DNA of 64,000 bases from Yamagishiella unicocca (GCA_003116995.1 BDSL01000144.1:124001-188000); one strand, 5' to 3'. Counted from the stretch's first letter, positions 32,721-44,893 are shown. Numbers and translations are program-made. The notes: generated from the sequence alone by a model not told the origin.

Positions 32721-33164
32721 ACACGCCTCACTAGTTCGCTCGGTAATAAGTCACCTTAGAAGATCCAGGGCAGAATAGCTATCAGCTTACAATGCCCTCC
32801 CGGCTGGGTGGGGGGGCGCTTGGTGCCGTGTACTCTCGCATAGTTGACTGCAGTTGCTGATTTCGGGGCCCACCTGCGGGGTTTTGTTCAGCGGACGTGG
32901 ATACCAGTGAGAAGATCCAGCACTAATAATCCATAAGGCAAATCGTACACTGTACATGCCTCCGCACGCTAGCTACTTAGTGTGCTTGCTCGAGATAGCA
33001 CGGTATCTAATGCAGGCATGGCGCGGCCGGCGGCCGGCGTGACACAGCCCGGAGCCTGCAGCGGCCGGGGTCAATCGTACTGGCAGCGGCCAGGGCGACT
33101 GTTAGCTGAGGTTCTTACGCCTTCCTGTCATCCGCGGTTATGCCTTTTCATGCTTCCAGCGACA

Positions 33165-33500
33165 ATATCCCAAACCCAAATACACAGCTCACAGGGGTCC
33201 TTGCACCAGCTACAGCTCCACACGGGCCAGCGGCTGAACACGAGCGGGTGCAACCAAGCAACGGCCGAGCGACCATGCAGGGCAGACTGCAGCAGCTAGC
33301 TAGGGCCACCATGATGGCCCGACTGCCCAGCCCGGGGGCAGGCATTACCGTAATAAGGTGCCCTTCAAGCACACCGACAATCGCACGAGCAACAGGGCTG
33401 TGCCAGATGCATATGATGCAGCGAGGGGACGTACGCCGCCGGTCTGGCGCCGGCTCCAGGGAACTCCCCGCACACATCCACGGGCCGCCACGGGCGGGAG
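33165..33500 (+). repeat. Dispersed repeat family C, partial third copy
   Basis: This segment shares ordered blocks with 4245-4650 and 10995-11100: CCTTGCACCAGC, AAGGTGCCCTTC versus AAGGTGCTCTTC, CGCACGAGCAA-type words, and GGAACTCCCCGCAC. Confidence 0.5.
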
Positions 33501-33603
33501 CTAGCGAGCTCCGTGAATATGTGTGTTACCTACCCGCCGCCAGCGGAATATGTTACACGCCAGCAGCGGAACCCTATCGACGTTCAGGTGCCAGAAGCAA
33601 AAC

Positions 33604-33635
33604 CTCCTTGTGCCGGTTTAAACCGGCACAAGGAG
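33604..33635. repeat. Perfect 32-bp palindrome
   Basis: Both strands read the same over 32 bases, centred on GTTTAAAC at 33619/33620. The half-site is CTCCTTGTGCCGGTTT. There is no spacer, so it could extrude as a cruciform or form a perfect hairpin in RNA. Confidence 0.95.
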
Positions 33636-33639
33636 ACCC

Positions 33640-34910
33640 GGAGAAAATTTTCTCAGCAGTGCACTTTCTACGCTACGGCCAAAGGAAGTAAGGTCAGCCG
33701 CAAGCAAGCGGGTCATCACCCGTCCAGCCAGGCAGGAGGCAGCAGCAGGGGGCCCCCCAGGGGCGCCCCGAGGGCCTCCTGCATGTATGCCTCCTGCAGG
33801 GTGAGCCGGACATTGTCCACTGCTGCTTCAAGCTGCATGGATCGATGGAGGTACCAAGCCGAAGAGTCAGGCGCCTGAGCAGCACAGGTTTGTCCATCCC
33901 TGAAACGCCTACCAAACGCGTATGTACTGTAATAGTAGGTAGCGTCATCGGGTGCATCGCCTGCTGACACTGAAAGAGACTCAGGAAGATGAACGTTCAG
34001 TGTCAGCAGTTTGTTAACAAACTACGCGTACCAGTAGAAGTTGAATACGTATGGCGTTTATTTAATTCTCCTAGTTAATCCGGCTTCAGTGGATATAAAT
34101 GAGCGCGACATGAAATTGATGAATTGGTGATTTGATGACGGGTTTGACTGGTATTATCTGACCTCGATCGACACGCCAACCGAGCCGGGGCAGCAGCAGG
34201 AGGGAGGCGACAGGGCATGAGCGGAGGCAGCAGGGCGATGTTTGTCACCTGGAATCATCTCAGCAATGCCCTAGCTGTGGGCGGGCAAGGATCGAAGAGA
34301 CCATCCACGCAGCAGCAAATACGCCAGGAGGACGTACGGCAGCCCCAGAAGCAACTGCTTGCAACAGGGCGCGGATATGGCTTCCCAGTACATGGTGCTT
34401 TTTTTAGAAGTTGTAGGGGGATACCGCACCCCATACATCCATCCGTCCCGCCCGATTTCTTATCGAGCCTACGTTGGCCACCCGGCGGCGCGGCATGAGT
34501 CCGCCCCTCTTTTGCGTCCTATCTACATAGGACCAGCTGCTGCTAATAATACCAGGGTGGCAAGCCAGCTGTCCTGTATTAAAGCTGCAACCTGCACTAA
34601 TGGTGCAAGTAGGATGTCATCGGCTTGCTGGGCACATCCGACAAAAGCCCCTCCTGACAGGGTGGACCTGGCGAGCCTTTCCTAAGCAAGTTGCGTGCGC
34701 GACAACTAGGCAAGCCAGCTGCCGGGTGATGAAGTCGCTGTGCCGGCCCCACAGGAAAGCGGCTTCGTAGCTAAACCCCGCGGCCTCAGTGACGATCGAC
34801 GCACGCATCACGCATGCAAGAGCTGGCGGCCGTCCATACGTGATCGTGGAACCGGCACTAACTGCGCTCGACATACACCAGCTCTACCCGGTCCGTCCGC
34901 GATGGCGATC
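33640..34910. other. Unassigned repeat-rich DNA
   Basis: A weak family A tail on the minus strand is visible near 33910-33990 (CATCGGGTGCATCGCCTG). No gene or RNA could be supported in the rest. Confidence 0.4.
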
Positions 34911-34914
34911 TGCT

Positions 34915-35320
34915 TCACCCCATTCCACAACCTGTGCTTGCCGACACAAGGAAACGCGCCCCTCATTTGCCCGAAAGGAAAAGGCCGACACAAGGAAATG
35001 CGCCCCTCCTTCGCCCGAAAGGAAAACAAAGACCATCCACATACCACACATACAGCTGCAAGCGTCCTGCTCTATCTATCTGCCGACACAAGGAAACGAT
35101 CCCCTCCTTCGCCCGAAAGGAAAATAAAGGCCATCCACATACCACCGCATAGCCGTACACAGCTGCAAGCGGCCTGCTCTGTCTGCCGGCACAAGGAAAC
35201 GCGCCCCGCCCTCAGTCGCCTGCCTGCGGGAAAGGCCGATCTATCGCAGTATGCCCAGCGCACAGCCGCAAGCGGCCTGTGCCTGCCGGCATAAAGGAAC
35301 CGCGCCCCTCATTCGGAAAG
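34915..35320 (+). repeat. Irregular tandem repeat with CGACACAAGGAAA core
   Basis: The core, roughly CCGACACAAGGAAACGCGCC then CCTCNTTCGCCCGAAAGG, recurs near 34938, 34985, 35082, 35188 and 35287. Spacings are about 47, 97, 106 and 99 bp. The longer spacers share GCCATCCACATACCAC and GCTGCAAGCGGCCTG blocks. Confidence 0.75.
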
Positions 35321-35329
35321 GCCGAAACT

Positions 35330-36320
35330 TACCACCGACAACGGTGATGGCCGCTGTCCCTATGGCGCCCACCTACCGCCTTAACCTGCCCTGCGGATTC
35401 CGCAGAGTCACCGACGCTACGGCTACGCAGAGGGATGCACCGGCTGCTCCAACTCGGCGGGGCAGCTCGTCGTCGGTATACGGCAAGGCCGCCTTTTGCT
35501 TGTGTCTCCATGCATCCGCTGCTTTAACCGCGACCGTGTGCGTGCGTGGCTTTTCCTACCTGCACGTTTCGACCTTGCTTGCGTCGCAACCGAAACGTCG
35601 TCCCTTTACACGTTTTTAGCCGTAAGGACCATACCACCGTCGTGCCCGACGTAGATCTGAAATCCTGCAGTGCTGCTAAGCGTCACTGCTGCCTCCCGCT
35701 GGTCGAGCTCCTCATCGCACTCGGCAGTAATTCTGGACGGACGAGCCAGCTCCCACGAAAACGTCAGGGAAGTTGATTATAACCCCTAACCTGCCCCTAC
35801 GCTCGGCTCGGGCATTGTCGCATCGAGCGGACTCCGGCTTGCGCATACAGTAGTGTACGGTAGCAGGCGGCAGCCGAGTCCCGACAACAGCATCGTTTTG
35901 GCGGTTGGTCACGCGCGGTTCAAAGCGGTCAATACATAATAATAGTTATGTTACGCAGCGAGCAGCTCGTCACCGGTATGCTCGCCCTTTGCACCTACCA
36001 CTCGTCATTCCAGGTTTTCAGCTAGGTATCTATTAAACGAGTGACAACCTGCAGAACCTGCACAGAAATTAAGCCTTGTGAAGTTGCAGAATCGAGAGGG
36101 GAAACACCGAAGCGAGCGAGCCACACATGTCGGCGGGCCAGACAAGGCCAGGAAGCTCACAAACAGCACGTAACGTACGCTACTGTTCTCGAAAATCAAC
36201 TAAACCGTCACCATCACTACACCGGAACACTGCTCCAGAACCAAGCTACTACAGGAATGTAGCAAAAAAACCGCGGTTTTCTTCGATACGCTTTAGGGTT
36301 TTCGCGATGCCGCCTTAGGC
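35330..36320. other. Intergenic, no gene seen
   Basis: The short frames here lack recognisable domains and overlap on both strands. I see no repeat family or RNA gene. Confidence 0.4.
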
Positions 36321-36332
36321 GTACGTTCCTGT

Positions 36333-36690
36333 GAATTGGTGGGAACACGGAAGTGATTGGTGGGAACGTGACATGGCAGTGTTCCCAGCCTCTTTCGATA
36401 GCTAGTTAGCCGTCTTCCCGCCCTTGCAAGCTGTATGGGCACCGTGCAATGTTACTAGCAGAAGTCAATTAAATCATATCAGCCTCGATGCGGGTGCTGT
36501 GAGCGAGGGGGGAATCGGTGGGAACACGGAAGTGATTGGTGCGAACGCGGTTGCGTGCGTGTCGTGGCCGCCGGCGTGCGTGTCGTGGCCGCCGCGTGCT
36601 CCCAGCCTCTTTAGCCGTGTTCCCGCCCTTTCGAGTTGTCCGGGCGCCGTGAAACGTTTGCAGAAGCCGTTTGAAGCGTATCAGGCATCG
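36333..36690 (+). repeat. Two copies of a 179-bp unit carrying GGGAACACGG
   Basis: GTGGGAACACGGAAGTGATTGGT occurs at about 36339 and 36518 (period 179). Both are followed by CCCAGCCTCTTT, a TTCCCGCCCTT block and a GCAGAAG block. Copy 2 also holds a short tandem of GCGTGCGTGTCGTGGCCGCC. The GGGAACACGG word and its inverse are the building blocks of the satellite at 54-59 kb. Confidence 0.75.
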
Positions 36691-37139
36691 TTAACAGCGC
36701 TGATATAATGTATGGGTTATGATGACGGGAGGCTGCCCGCCAAAACTTGGGCCAGCCCGGTCAGCCACGAGTGGCGAAGTGCGTACCCGCCTCTCTCTAC
36801 AATGAGTGGGCGACCACACTTGCACGCACGTCTGCACCAGGTCCTCGGAGCAAACCGTCTCAATGTTGTCCATGGTCCCAAACATATTGTTCCTGGCTGC
36901 CCCGCCCATAGGGCCTGCTGCTGACCGGCTGCTGCCTGTTAGTTGCTCCTCGTGAGCCGTTTATTACCTGCCCGCCTGCTTGTCGAGCCCCATCGCCGGC
37001 ACGTGCATTTCGTGGGCAGCTGGGCCCTACGGCTAGGCTGCCTGTTGCGGTATTACGTGTTTATCTGTAGTATTGCATCACGTCTCTCTGAGAGGCATGG
37101 CTTGAGTGCTGCGCTGGCAGCTGCGCGGTAGCTGTCGGT

Positions 37140-37600
37140 TGGTTCTGGAGCCACGGGCTCCAGGTAGGAGAACCGTACGGCGGGAGCGCGGCCTGCGCGC
37201 GCGCGCGCTTTCCGAGCGCAACACCGATTGTCTCGGTGTTGCGCGGTGCTACGACAAGTTGGAGTAGAGTGTAATGGCCTGATCAACCATTGTCGCGCTC
37301 GCAAACAACTCGGCGCAATCCGCAACCACCCTCAGCAACCATATAGTCCCCACTAGGCTGGTCCCCTAGTGCTTGTTGCCGCTGGCTGGTATAGCCAACG
37401 GATTTAGGACGGAGAGGCTGGGCCTTACAGGCCGGGAAGCTAACACCTCCGATCGGGGCCAATTAGCACCGCGCAACACCGAGTCAGTGGAGGTAGTGTT
37501 CGCTGGAGACCAACCCATCGGTGGAGTCCGAGGTTGCGCAAAGGCCACGCAGTTGGCCGGGGAGCGCCTTCCCTACGAGAATCGGTGACGATCGATTTCC
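37140..37600. other. Region rich in short perfect hairpins
   Basis: Hairpins include CTGGAGCC/GGCTCCAG with a 3-nt loop near 37146-37164, GCGCAACACCGA/TCGGTGTTGCGC with a 5-nt loop at 37216-37244, and CACTAGG/CCTAGTG near 37350. A 71-codon frame (37373-37588) has no recognisable domain. The nature of the region is unknown. Confidence 0.45.
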
Positions 37601-37689
37601 CGCTGACCTAGGTGGCAGCCATAGAGCAAACCAGTGTTGGGGCCTGACATGCTAACCGTTACAACGACCTGTCCGCCTGCTGTCCAGTG

Positions 37690-37970
37690 CCGTCTGGGCC
37701 CCGGGCTGTTTTTGGTTTTTCTCCCACACGGGTTTTACTTCACCGCCTATCTAGATGTTTTTGTTGTTCGCGACTGTGTTGATGCTCAGCAATATTACTC
37801 GTTACGTGATGTGTACTCCAGCCAGCAGAAAAGGTGTGCCTTGGGCGCCGTCTGTCCGGTTTTGCGTTCTCCCCGTCCTCTTGGCCATGGTTTATTGGGA
37901 CTCCCCGTCGTGCTGAAGCTCGCTTTGCTGGCCGGCTTTTCGAGTGGGCGATATCGCGAGTAGTGGATGG
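37690..37970 (+). mobile_element. LINE family B fragment
   Basis: Blocks such as CCTTGGGCGCCGTCTG, CCCCGTCCTCTTGGCC and GTTTATTGGGACT are the reverse complement of parts of the family B copies at 25010-25330 and 32205-32720. Confidence 0.55.
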
Positions 37971-38340
37971 TGCCCTGGCCCGTGCGTGCGTGGGCCCCAC
38001 CGGCCTCGCTATTTTTTTGCTTCGCCGGCCTCGGTATAGTACGTATCTTTTCCAAGGGAACCACGCAAACACGGGCGGGAGCTACTCTGGGAAAATTATG
38101 AAGAAGCAAAAGGCCGAGATACGTCTGTCCGGTGCACTTCGGTTTCTGTCTTTTCGTCTCGCCCGATGGTTCTGCCTGGAACCCACTTTAACAGTTACTA
38201 CTGCCTTTGTGATGATGGATGTGCAACAAAGGTCCGTAGCTAACTAACCGAAGAGTAGTGAAGAACCCACGCAGCAGGTGACAGTGGGCAGCAGTGGGCG
38301 GGTTCTCAGAGCAAGGGCCGTGGGCAAGACCCGCGCCAGC

Positions 38341-38425
38341 GTCGGGCCTCATGAAACCTCATGTCGGGCCTCATGAAAACTCATGTCGGGCCTCATGAAA
38401 CCTCATGTCGGGCCTCATGAAAACC
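38341..38425 (+). repeat. 22-bp minisatellite, 3.9 copies
   Basis: Units start at 38341, 38363, 38385 and 38407. Each begins GTCGGGCCTCATGAAA, with a C/A difference at one position alternating between copies. Confidence 0.9.
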
Positions 38426-38475
38426 GGATAAACAACCTGGAAGGAAAACCCGGGAACAGGAGAGAAGCAGAGACG

Positions 38476-38620
38476 TAGTAGTAACTGTTACAGTGGGCCC
38501 CAGGCTAGAAGGTAGAGCCATGTGGTTGTTGTTGTAACGGTTACAGTGGGTTCCAGACCAAGAGGTAGAACCATCGGGCGCATCGCCTGACACTGAACAA
38601 GACGGAGGAAACAAAAAACC
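38476..38620 (-). mobile_element. Two LINE 3' tails in tandem (family A)
   Basis: Two minus-oriented termini follow each other: a diverged one at 38476-38520 and a longer, well-conserved one at 38533-38620. A fragment of a plus-oriented tail lies at 38160-38203 and another at 38848-38880. Confidence 0.65.
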
Positions 38621-39056
38621 GACATGTGGTAGGCACATGTGCACTCCCCAGCAGGTCCGAGCAAAGGACCAATATCCCCTGCCGGCCTGCAGCGTGAGAA
38701 CAGAAGAGGCGTGCGGCCATATGAAGACGAGTGCGGCCCAAACGTCCGAGCAAACCAACGATGGAACAGATCTGACCGTGTTTGCCATGCGTCGGTTTTG
38801 CTTGCTTCCTTGCTTACACGCGTTTCGCATCGCCGCGCCATCATCACCATGCAACCCACTGTAACCGTTACAACAACAACAATGATTGGGTGTCTAGTGA
38901 ATCGACAGTGGGACAGGGTTACAGGGACCGGGTTACAAGGACCCAAAGTCCAGACAACAGAAACAACTAAGCGGACCAGACCGCCGCACGACTGACAAGC
39001 ACCTTCACGGTTGATGCCATTCCTCTGCTTGGCAATTCCCACATTCGGGGCGCAAT

Positions 39057-39968
39057 GGGTGGGTTCCAGACCAGAAGGTAGAACCATCGGGCACATCGCC
39101 TGACACTGGGGGAGACGGTTGTAGTGAATATCCTGGTGCGGCGCCAGGGGGGTGTCGGGACGGAGCTGTCGGGAGCAGCAGCAGCTCTTCTGTGTGCAGA
39201 GCTCATCCTCCATCCCAAGCCGCCATTTGCCGTACCTACCTCGTTTTCCTTCCACGCTGCGCTCCTGCGCTGCAAGCCGCCAACAAGATGGCTACGTACA
39301 GCCCATAATTGGTACTGAAAACGTCTGCTGTAGACTCCATCCACTGTCATACAAGCATTGCTACACCAGCATTGCTACACCATAGTTACAAGGACTATGC
39401 AAAGCAGTCGCGACAGCAGCGCATGAATCGCCCGCTCGCAATGTACACAATTCGAATCGCGCCGGCAATAATGGTCGATCACGTCTGTCTCCCGCAGCAC
39501 GCGAGGAACAAATGGAAGGACCAATGGAAGGACCAACAAATGGAAGGACCACATGGATTGATTGGGGGAAGTGAACGGACGCACTTTGTTATTCCATCAG
39601 GATACTGCGTACGCTCTGAAGATAGAGATGTACCCGCGCTAGGAGTGAACCAAAGAAAGAGCGCGTGCCATCTGACCCAAACAGGAGTGGCGCGCAGCTC
39701 TATCTATAACAACAATAACAATCTAGGACGCGTCGCAGCTCGCTCAAGCTTGCTTGCTGCTTGCTTGCGTGCATGTCAGCGGCACCGCGGCTGCAGGCGA
39801 ATTATTGCCTGTTGCCATACATGCCGATACACGTACGCTTATATATATACGCCGGTAGTACGTACGGCCACACGCCGCGACGGCCGCACACGCAAATAAT
39901 AATATCCACCCGCCGGAGTAGTAGTACAAGTTACAGTGGATGGGTTCCAGACCAAAAGGTAGAACCGC
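39057..39968 (-). mobile_element. LINE family A tails at both ends of an unassigned stretch
   Basis: Minus-oriented termini lie at 39057-39115 and 39926-39968. The sequence between shows two small tandem repeats (near 39352-39382 and 39509-39552, the latter built on AATGGAAGGACCA) and no gene. Confidence 0.5.
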
Positions 39969-40004
39969 TGGAGTGTGCGCATACAAGGATCCGGCCGTTC
40001 GGCT

Positions 40005-40980
40005 GCAAATTACGTTTATGAGGCAGGCTGCAGGAGCCTCACGCCCCTCGCACCGGTTGCTGTTTGCTGAGCTATCCCAGCTGCCTGTGCATTACTTTAT
40101 TTTCAAGTTGATCTTAGGCTTTTTCAACCGCATTGTGGAGCAGCCGGGGACACACTGCCACGCCGCCTTGTTGGAGGAGCTATGTGATGCTCTACTTGTG
40201 CCGGCCGATAGTGGGTGGGGCGCCGGCTTTCTACGGTTTTGCTCTGCACTAGGTGTTGATCTCTGGAGCGGCTTGCCCAGTGGCCTCAGTGAGCGAGAGA
40301 AAGCTTCGTGGCTGGTGTCTAAACCGCTGCCAGCGAGCATACTTATTGCGTGGGGCTCTGCGTGAGAAGCTGATGGAAGGTTGGAGTCATAGTAGGCTAG
40401 ATGCAACGCCGTGCTCCTTCCCCTCAGACGGGAAGCAGCCTGGCATCCATATGTCGAAATACAAGCATTGGATGGGACTACCCTTTGAGCGTAGTGCGCC
40501 CATCACATGGCTGCCGCACGTGTCGGCCTGCATGCCTTTTGAGCGGCACCGACGTCTTATGCGCTTCCGTATGTGCTGTTGGCCCATAGCGGCCAACAGG
40601 GCTCAGGGGTTGCCTAGGGAACAGAGGTTGTGCCGGATTTGCTCCAGTGGCGCTATTGAAGATGAGCAGCATGTACTGTGTGTTTGCCCTGCGTATGCCA
40701 ACCTAAGAGTGGACATGCAATTACCCGTTGGGGATATGAGATCTATCATGCACACTTTCGACCAGGTTAAGTTGGCCAGTCTATTGGATCAGATCTGGGC
40801 TACGCGTAATAATGTCGAACCCTTTGGGCGATAGTTATTTTTCTTGCCTAAGGAACCTGAGTGTACAAACGCCTGTTTTACGTTTGGCGAGGCGAGGAGC
40901 CGCACGGCTCGTTTAGTCTGTTACCACCTGGGCTACACCCCCAGTCACGTGTAACACATCATCATCATACAACTCGCGCA
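40005..40980 (+). mobile_element. Second LINE family, 5'-truncated copy
   Basis: A LINE ORF end (40018-40834) is followed by about 140 bp of 3' UTR and a short CATCATCATCAT tail, a common type of LINE terminus. It starts directly after a family A tail. The protein differs from family A, so this is a separate LINE lineage. Confidence 0.7.
40018..40834 (+). pseudogene. LINE ORF C-terminus with zinc knuckle, frameshifted
   Basis: The first part of the frame (to about 40345) reads ...LLEELCDALLVPADSGWGAGF... and then shifts into a second frame that runs to a TAG near 40834. The second frame carries RLCRICSSGAIEDEQHVLCVCPAYANLR, a C-x2-C...H-x4-C knuckle characteristic of the end of many non-LTR retrotransposon proteins. 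The RT and endonuclease domains are missing. It is dead because of truncation and the frameshift. Confidence 0.78.
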
Positions 40981-40999
40981 ACTCGCGCACCTACCTCCG

Positions 41000-43900
41000 G
41001 CGGTGCGCGCGAGGGCGATTAGCTAGGTGGTATCACTAACAGATCCACTAGGTTGTATGCGTGGACAGAGATCATCGCAGAGTGTGAGGCGGCGGCAACA
41101 GACGTACGCAAGCACGCTTCCACACCAAATCCACTCCCTCGCTGCCGTACGCTTATATGCAGGACTACTAATGTGTAACGACAAATGACTACAAATGCTT
41201 CCGTCCTCAGACACCGCCGTCCTTTACGCGCGTGCTTCGTTGATGGACTGAGTACCAGCGTGCGTGCCCAGCGCCCCAGCCACGTCCGCAGGTAGGTGCG
41301 CACTAAACCGGAAATGAAGACGCTTACGGCATCCAAAAACCATAATAAATAGTAAAGCGGCCTCTTCAGCAGCCGCTGTCCCTGCATATCTGCGGGCTTA
41401 CTTGGCAGAGAACTACTTCTGCCTCCTTGTGCAACCCCCACGATACGTAAATACACGCGCAGCTGGCAGCACGTGCCCTTGCTTTTGGGCATCGAGCGAG
41501 TAAAAGCCCGGATTTCTTCACGCCACAGTCGCTCATCGTGCAAGCAAGCGCGCAGACAGATAGACAACACACATACACGCATGTACACACACATGTCAGG
41601 CCTGGTCAGGTGATGTAAGGCACAAAACACAAACACATCCGCACACACATGCAGAACGTTCCGTCGGTAGATGTAATTTTAAACTGACAACATAGGACGG
41701 GAAACACGCGCACGCTCCACCCATTTTCCCGCGCAATAAAACAGAAAGATCCCGCGTACACGTACCGCTGCAACCAACCAAGCCTGCGCTGGCTCTATTT
41801 CACAACAGGTATTCCCGCACGCACGCGCAGCAGAGGTAGGGAATGGCCCCGACGCACGTCCACGCGCGCATAGATCGATCGATCGCTCGGTCGATCGGTC
41901 GCGCACTGCGGGCAGGCTCTGGGTACGTAGACACAACGACACATGTGTAAACACCCTGCAGGAAAGCTTCAGGAGCCGGTTTACGAAGTAGACTGGTAGG
42001 TAGCGAAGAAGGAGAAAGCAGCGAGCACAGCATCCGGAGGGCCAGCATCAGAAGCAACCTCGCTCTGTATAGCTCAAATGCGTACGACCCTTACCGAACG
42101 TGCGAATGGCACACTACGAAACGCACCCGCCAGGTGCGTGGCTTACTTGCCATTCCACGCACGCACAACGTCGCGGCGCCCACCTATCGATCCTCGCATG
42201 CAGCACAATTTCCATCAGCAGCACGTATGAGCTAACCACACCGCAGGGTAATGGCCCTTTCCTGATCACATCATTTGCGTGGCTCGCGCCAAGCGCTCCA
42301 CCAATGCATCACATCGGCGTGCTTGCAGTTGCCTCAATTCACAAAGCGGTGGTAAGACGAAGGTGATCTGGCTACCTTTCCACCGAGCTACCTCAATCTA
42401 CCTTAGTCCTACCTAGACTGGCCATACACTGCCCAGCCAAATACGCAGTAAACTTAGTCGACGCTACGTCAAGGCAGACGTCTGCGCTCGGCTCGTTTGC
42501 GCAGCACCTTTTGGTTGTGTGCTTAGAATGCGAATGCGTTCGTAATACGACAGACGCATCGGTCGTCTGTCGCCATCAACACCAGTAATTGCAGCCAATG
42601 CAAACCCGCCGATTCCGAGAAACGGGCGAACAGGGCAAGGATGAACCGCCCGTCCGCACCTATATGTCCAACACCCGTTTCAACGCAGATCGACTTCAAG
42701 TATGCGTGTTTCGTGCCAACTTGCTCATGCAGGACCGCCGGCGCGCGCGGCGAAAGGATAGCCCGCCCAGCCAAGCAATACAATACGCAATTGCGACCCA
42801 AAAGCACCCGACCAAGCAGGTATGCAACCACATCACGCAACGCACCGCCCTACATGAACGCGAAGCACGTACGTACGTGTACATAGAGACATGCCCCCGC
42901 CCAACCTCGAATGCATCTGACGTACGGCAGCGGGGTACACAAGGTGTACAATAGATCGATGCACCCATCCAGCACGTCCAATCCTTTACGTGCGCACCCA
43001 GCATGTGATGGGCCCTTGCACAATGCGCCATGTAGCTAGTAGCGAGCGGCTCTCTAAGACATCTTCGTTTTCTCTCGATTGGAAATCTGCTGCCATCCAA
43101 CACCACGTGTGGATGAGCCACCGGCAGATACCTCCGGCGCCTCAAGAGCCCCGTATATCGATCGATTGTCCGTTGCTTAGTTGTTTCCCACCACAAGTGC
43201 AAGCGATAATAACCCTGCCTATATAGGACGATGATGGTGATAATAATGCGGTATGTAACCCGCTAATCCCGCTGACCCAGGTCAGTGTCCTAGCCGAGAT
43301 AGGTCTCCAACCCAGCCAAAATGTCGGTACTGTAAGCCTCCAACCCATCCACCAAGCCAACCCAAACGAGTCCAGCCACCACCCCGGTAGGAATTCATCA
43401 CAACCTGATTCGAAATACGTACTTGAGTGCGATGCCACCGTAAGACGTTGCTGGGCGCCCAGCATTCTAAGGAAACCACGCCAGAGTCTGCCCGGTGTGA
43501 TGACGTTGAAAGTGTGACAACCACGCACCGACCATTGCCACGCACCGCAACACGCGAGCCAGGATGGATTCCTGGACAGGGCAGCCACTGCGACTGATGG
43601 CGTGCATGATGCTGATGCGCATTGCAGCAGCGCGTCTGACTAACGCCGCGTCGGCTGTGCCCACGTAGGCGCGACCAGGCCGACCAGCGACCCAAACCAT
43701 TAAATTGAAACCGAAAAAGTAAGAAGGGATAACCGCGGACCACAAAGAAGCAACCGAACGCCCGAAACATCTCCGAAGAATGAGGTGAGTTCCTTGATAA
43801 CGGCAGGCGCGCGTACCGACAGCGTTTCGACAAAGCTCGTGTTAGCTGTGGCCGTGAACACATGTGTTGCATATGTGGCTGCCTCCCGAACGACCTGACC

Positions 43901-44880
43901 CGCACACACGCACGCCGTCAGACGTGGGGCCACACATGATATGAAGGGACCCATCCCGCCCGCGCTTCAATAGAGCAATATTCGCATGACAACCCGCGCA
44001 CTTGCAACGCCTGCCTCTATGGTGAGAGAAGAAAATGCCCATGTACCCCGCACTAAGCACGGAAAATGCCCATGTACCCCGCACTAAGCACGGAAAATGC
44101 CCATGTACCCCGCACTAAGCACGCGTGCCGTATGTATGGCAACGTCATCTTATGACATTATTCCAGATACGTACCTAGCTAGCCAGCCCACTCTCCCGGA
44201 CGCACATGCGGCCACAGCTCACCGTCGCTGCGTGTGAGACAGACCGGAGTGGCGCCAGAAGGTAGCGAGTAGGCAGGGAAGAAGGAAGTAAGCGCGCGCC
44301 ATCGCTATGGGCATGCACGTACGTGCGCGCGTGCGGCGCGGGCGGACGGCCGGCCAAGTCGCCCGCTGGATATGGGACCGGCGGGCCGGCAGCTATGGGA
44401 CCGGCGGGCCGGCAGCTTGTCTACATACGTTGCCAACTCACGAAACGAGCAACTGCGCGTCCACCACCCAGCGGGTATGCAGCCAGCACGCATATGCGGA
44501 ACAACCGCCAAGCTAGCTAGCAGCCGCTAGGGGGGGCGGCTAAACAGCGATGAGCCAATCCATTGTACGACATACACCCGGTGATCATTCCGCCGCCATG
44601 CACACATCCGCCTCGGGCCTGACCAAAAAGCCGGAACACTTGAGAGCGCCCACGAACATCAAGAACCCATCATTGATCCATTCGACACCGTATGCTGTCA
44701 CGCTGTGCATGCCTTAAGACGCACCGTTGCGCGCATCGCAAATGGGTGGCCCAATGTACATACTTAAACATATCCGCAGGACAGTAATAATCCGCCGCCT
44801 CTTCTGCGGACGTACTGCGCTTCCCTCGCCGACTGTTGCCGACGTAATTTGTCCCTGGAGCTTCGCGGCTCGTCAGCGGA
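41000..44880. other. Long intergenic stretch, no gene seen
   Basis: About 3.9 kb with many short frames on both strands, none with a recognisable domain or consistent splice structure. Words such as ACGCACGCACG and TACGTACGT are frequent. One short tandem repeat is listed separately. Confidence 0.5.
44031..44122 (+). repeat. 31-bp tandem repeat, three copies
   Basis: Units at 44031, 44061 and 44092, each containing AAAATGCCCATGTACCCCGC, are identical except for the first base of copy 1. Confidence 0.92.
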
Positions 44881-44893
44881 ACGACGACACCCC

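Noticed and set aside
34915..35320. Possible CRISPR-like array
   Set aside because: Spacing is irregular, spacers share sequence, and the genome is eukaryotic; it is an ordinary degraded tandem repeat.
37373..37588. 71-codon plus-strand frame as a small gene
   Set aside because: No recognisable domain or homologous copy in the window, and it lies in a hairpin-rich stretch; not supported as coding.
41019..41648. 209-codon minus-strand frame
   Set aside because: Low-complexity Cys/Val-rich translation with no domain, in a region of ACGCAC-type simple words.
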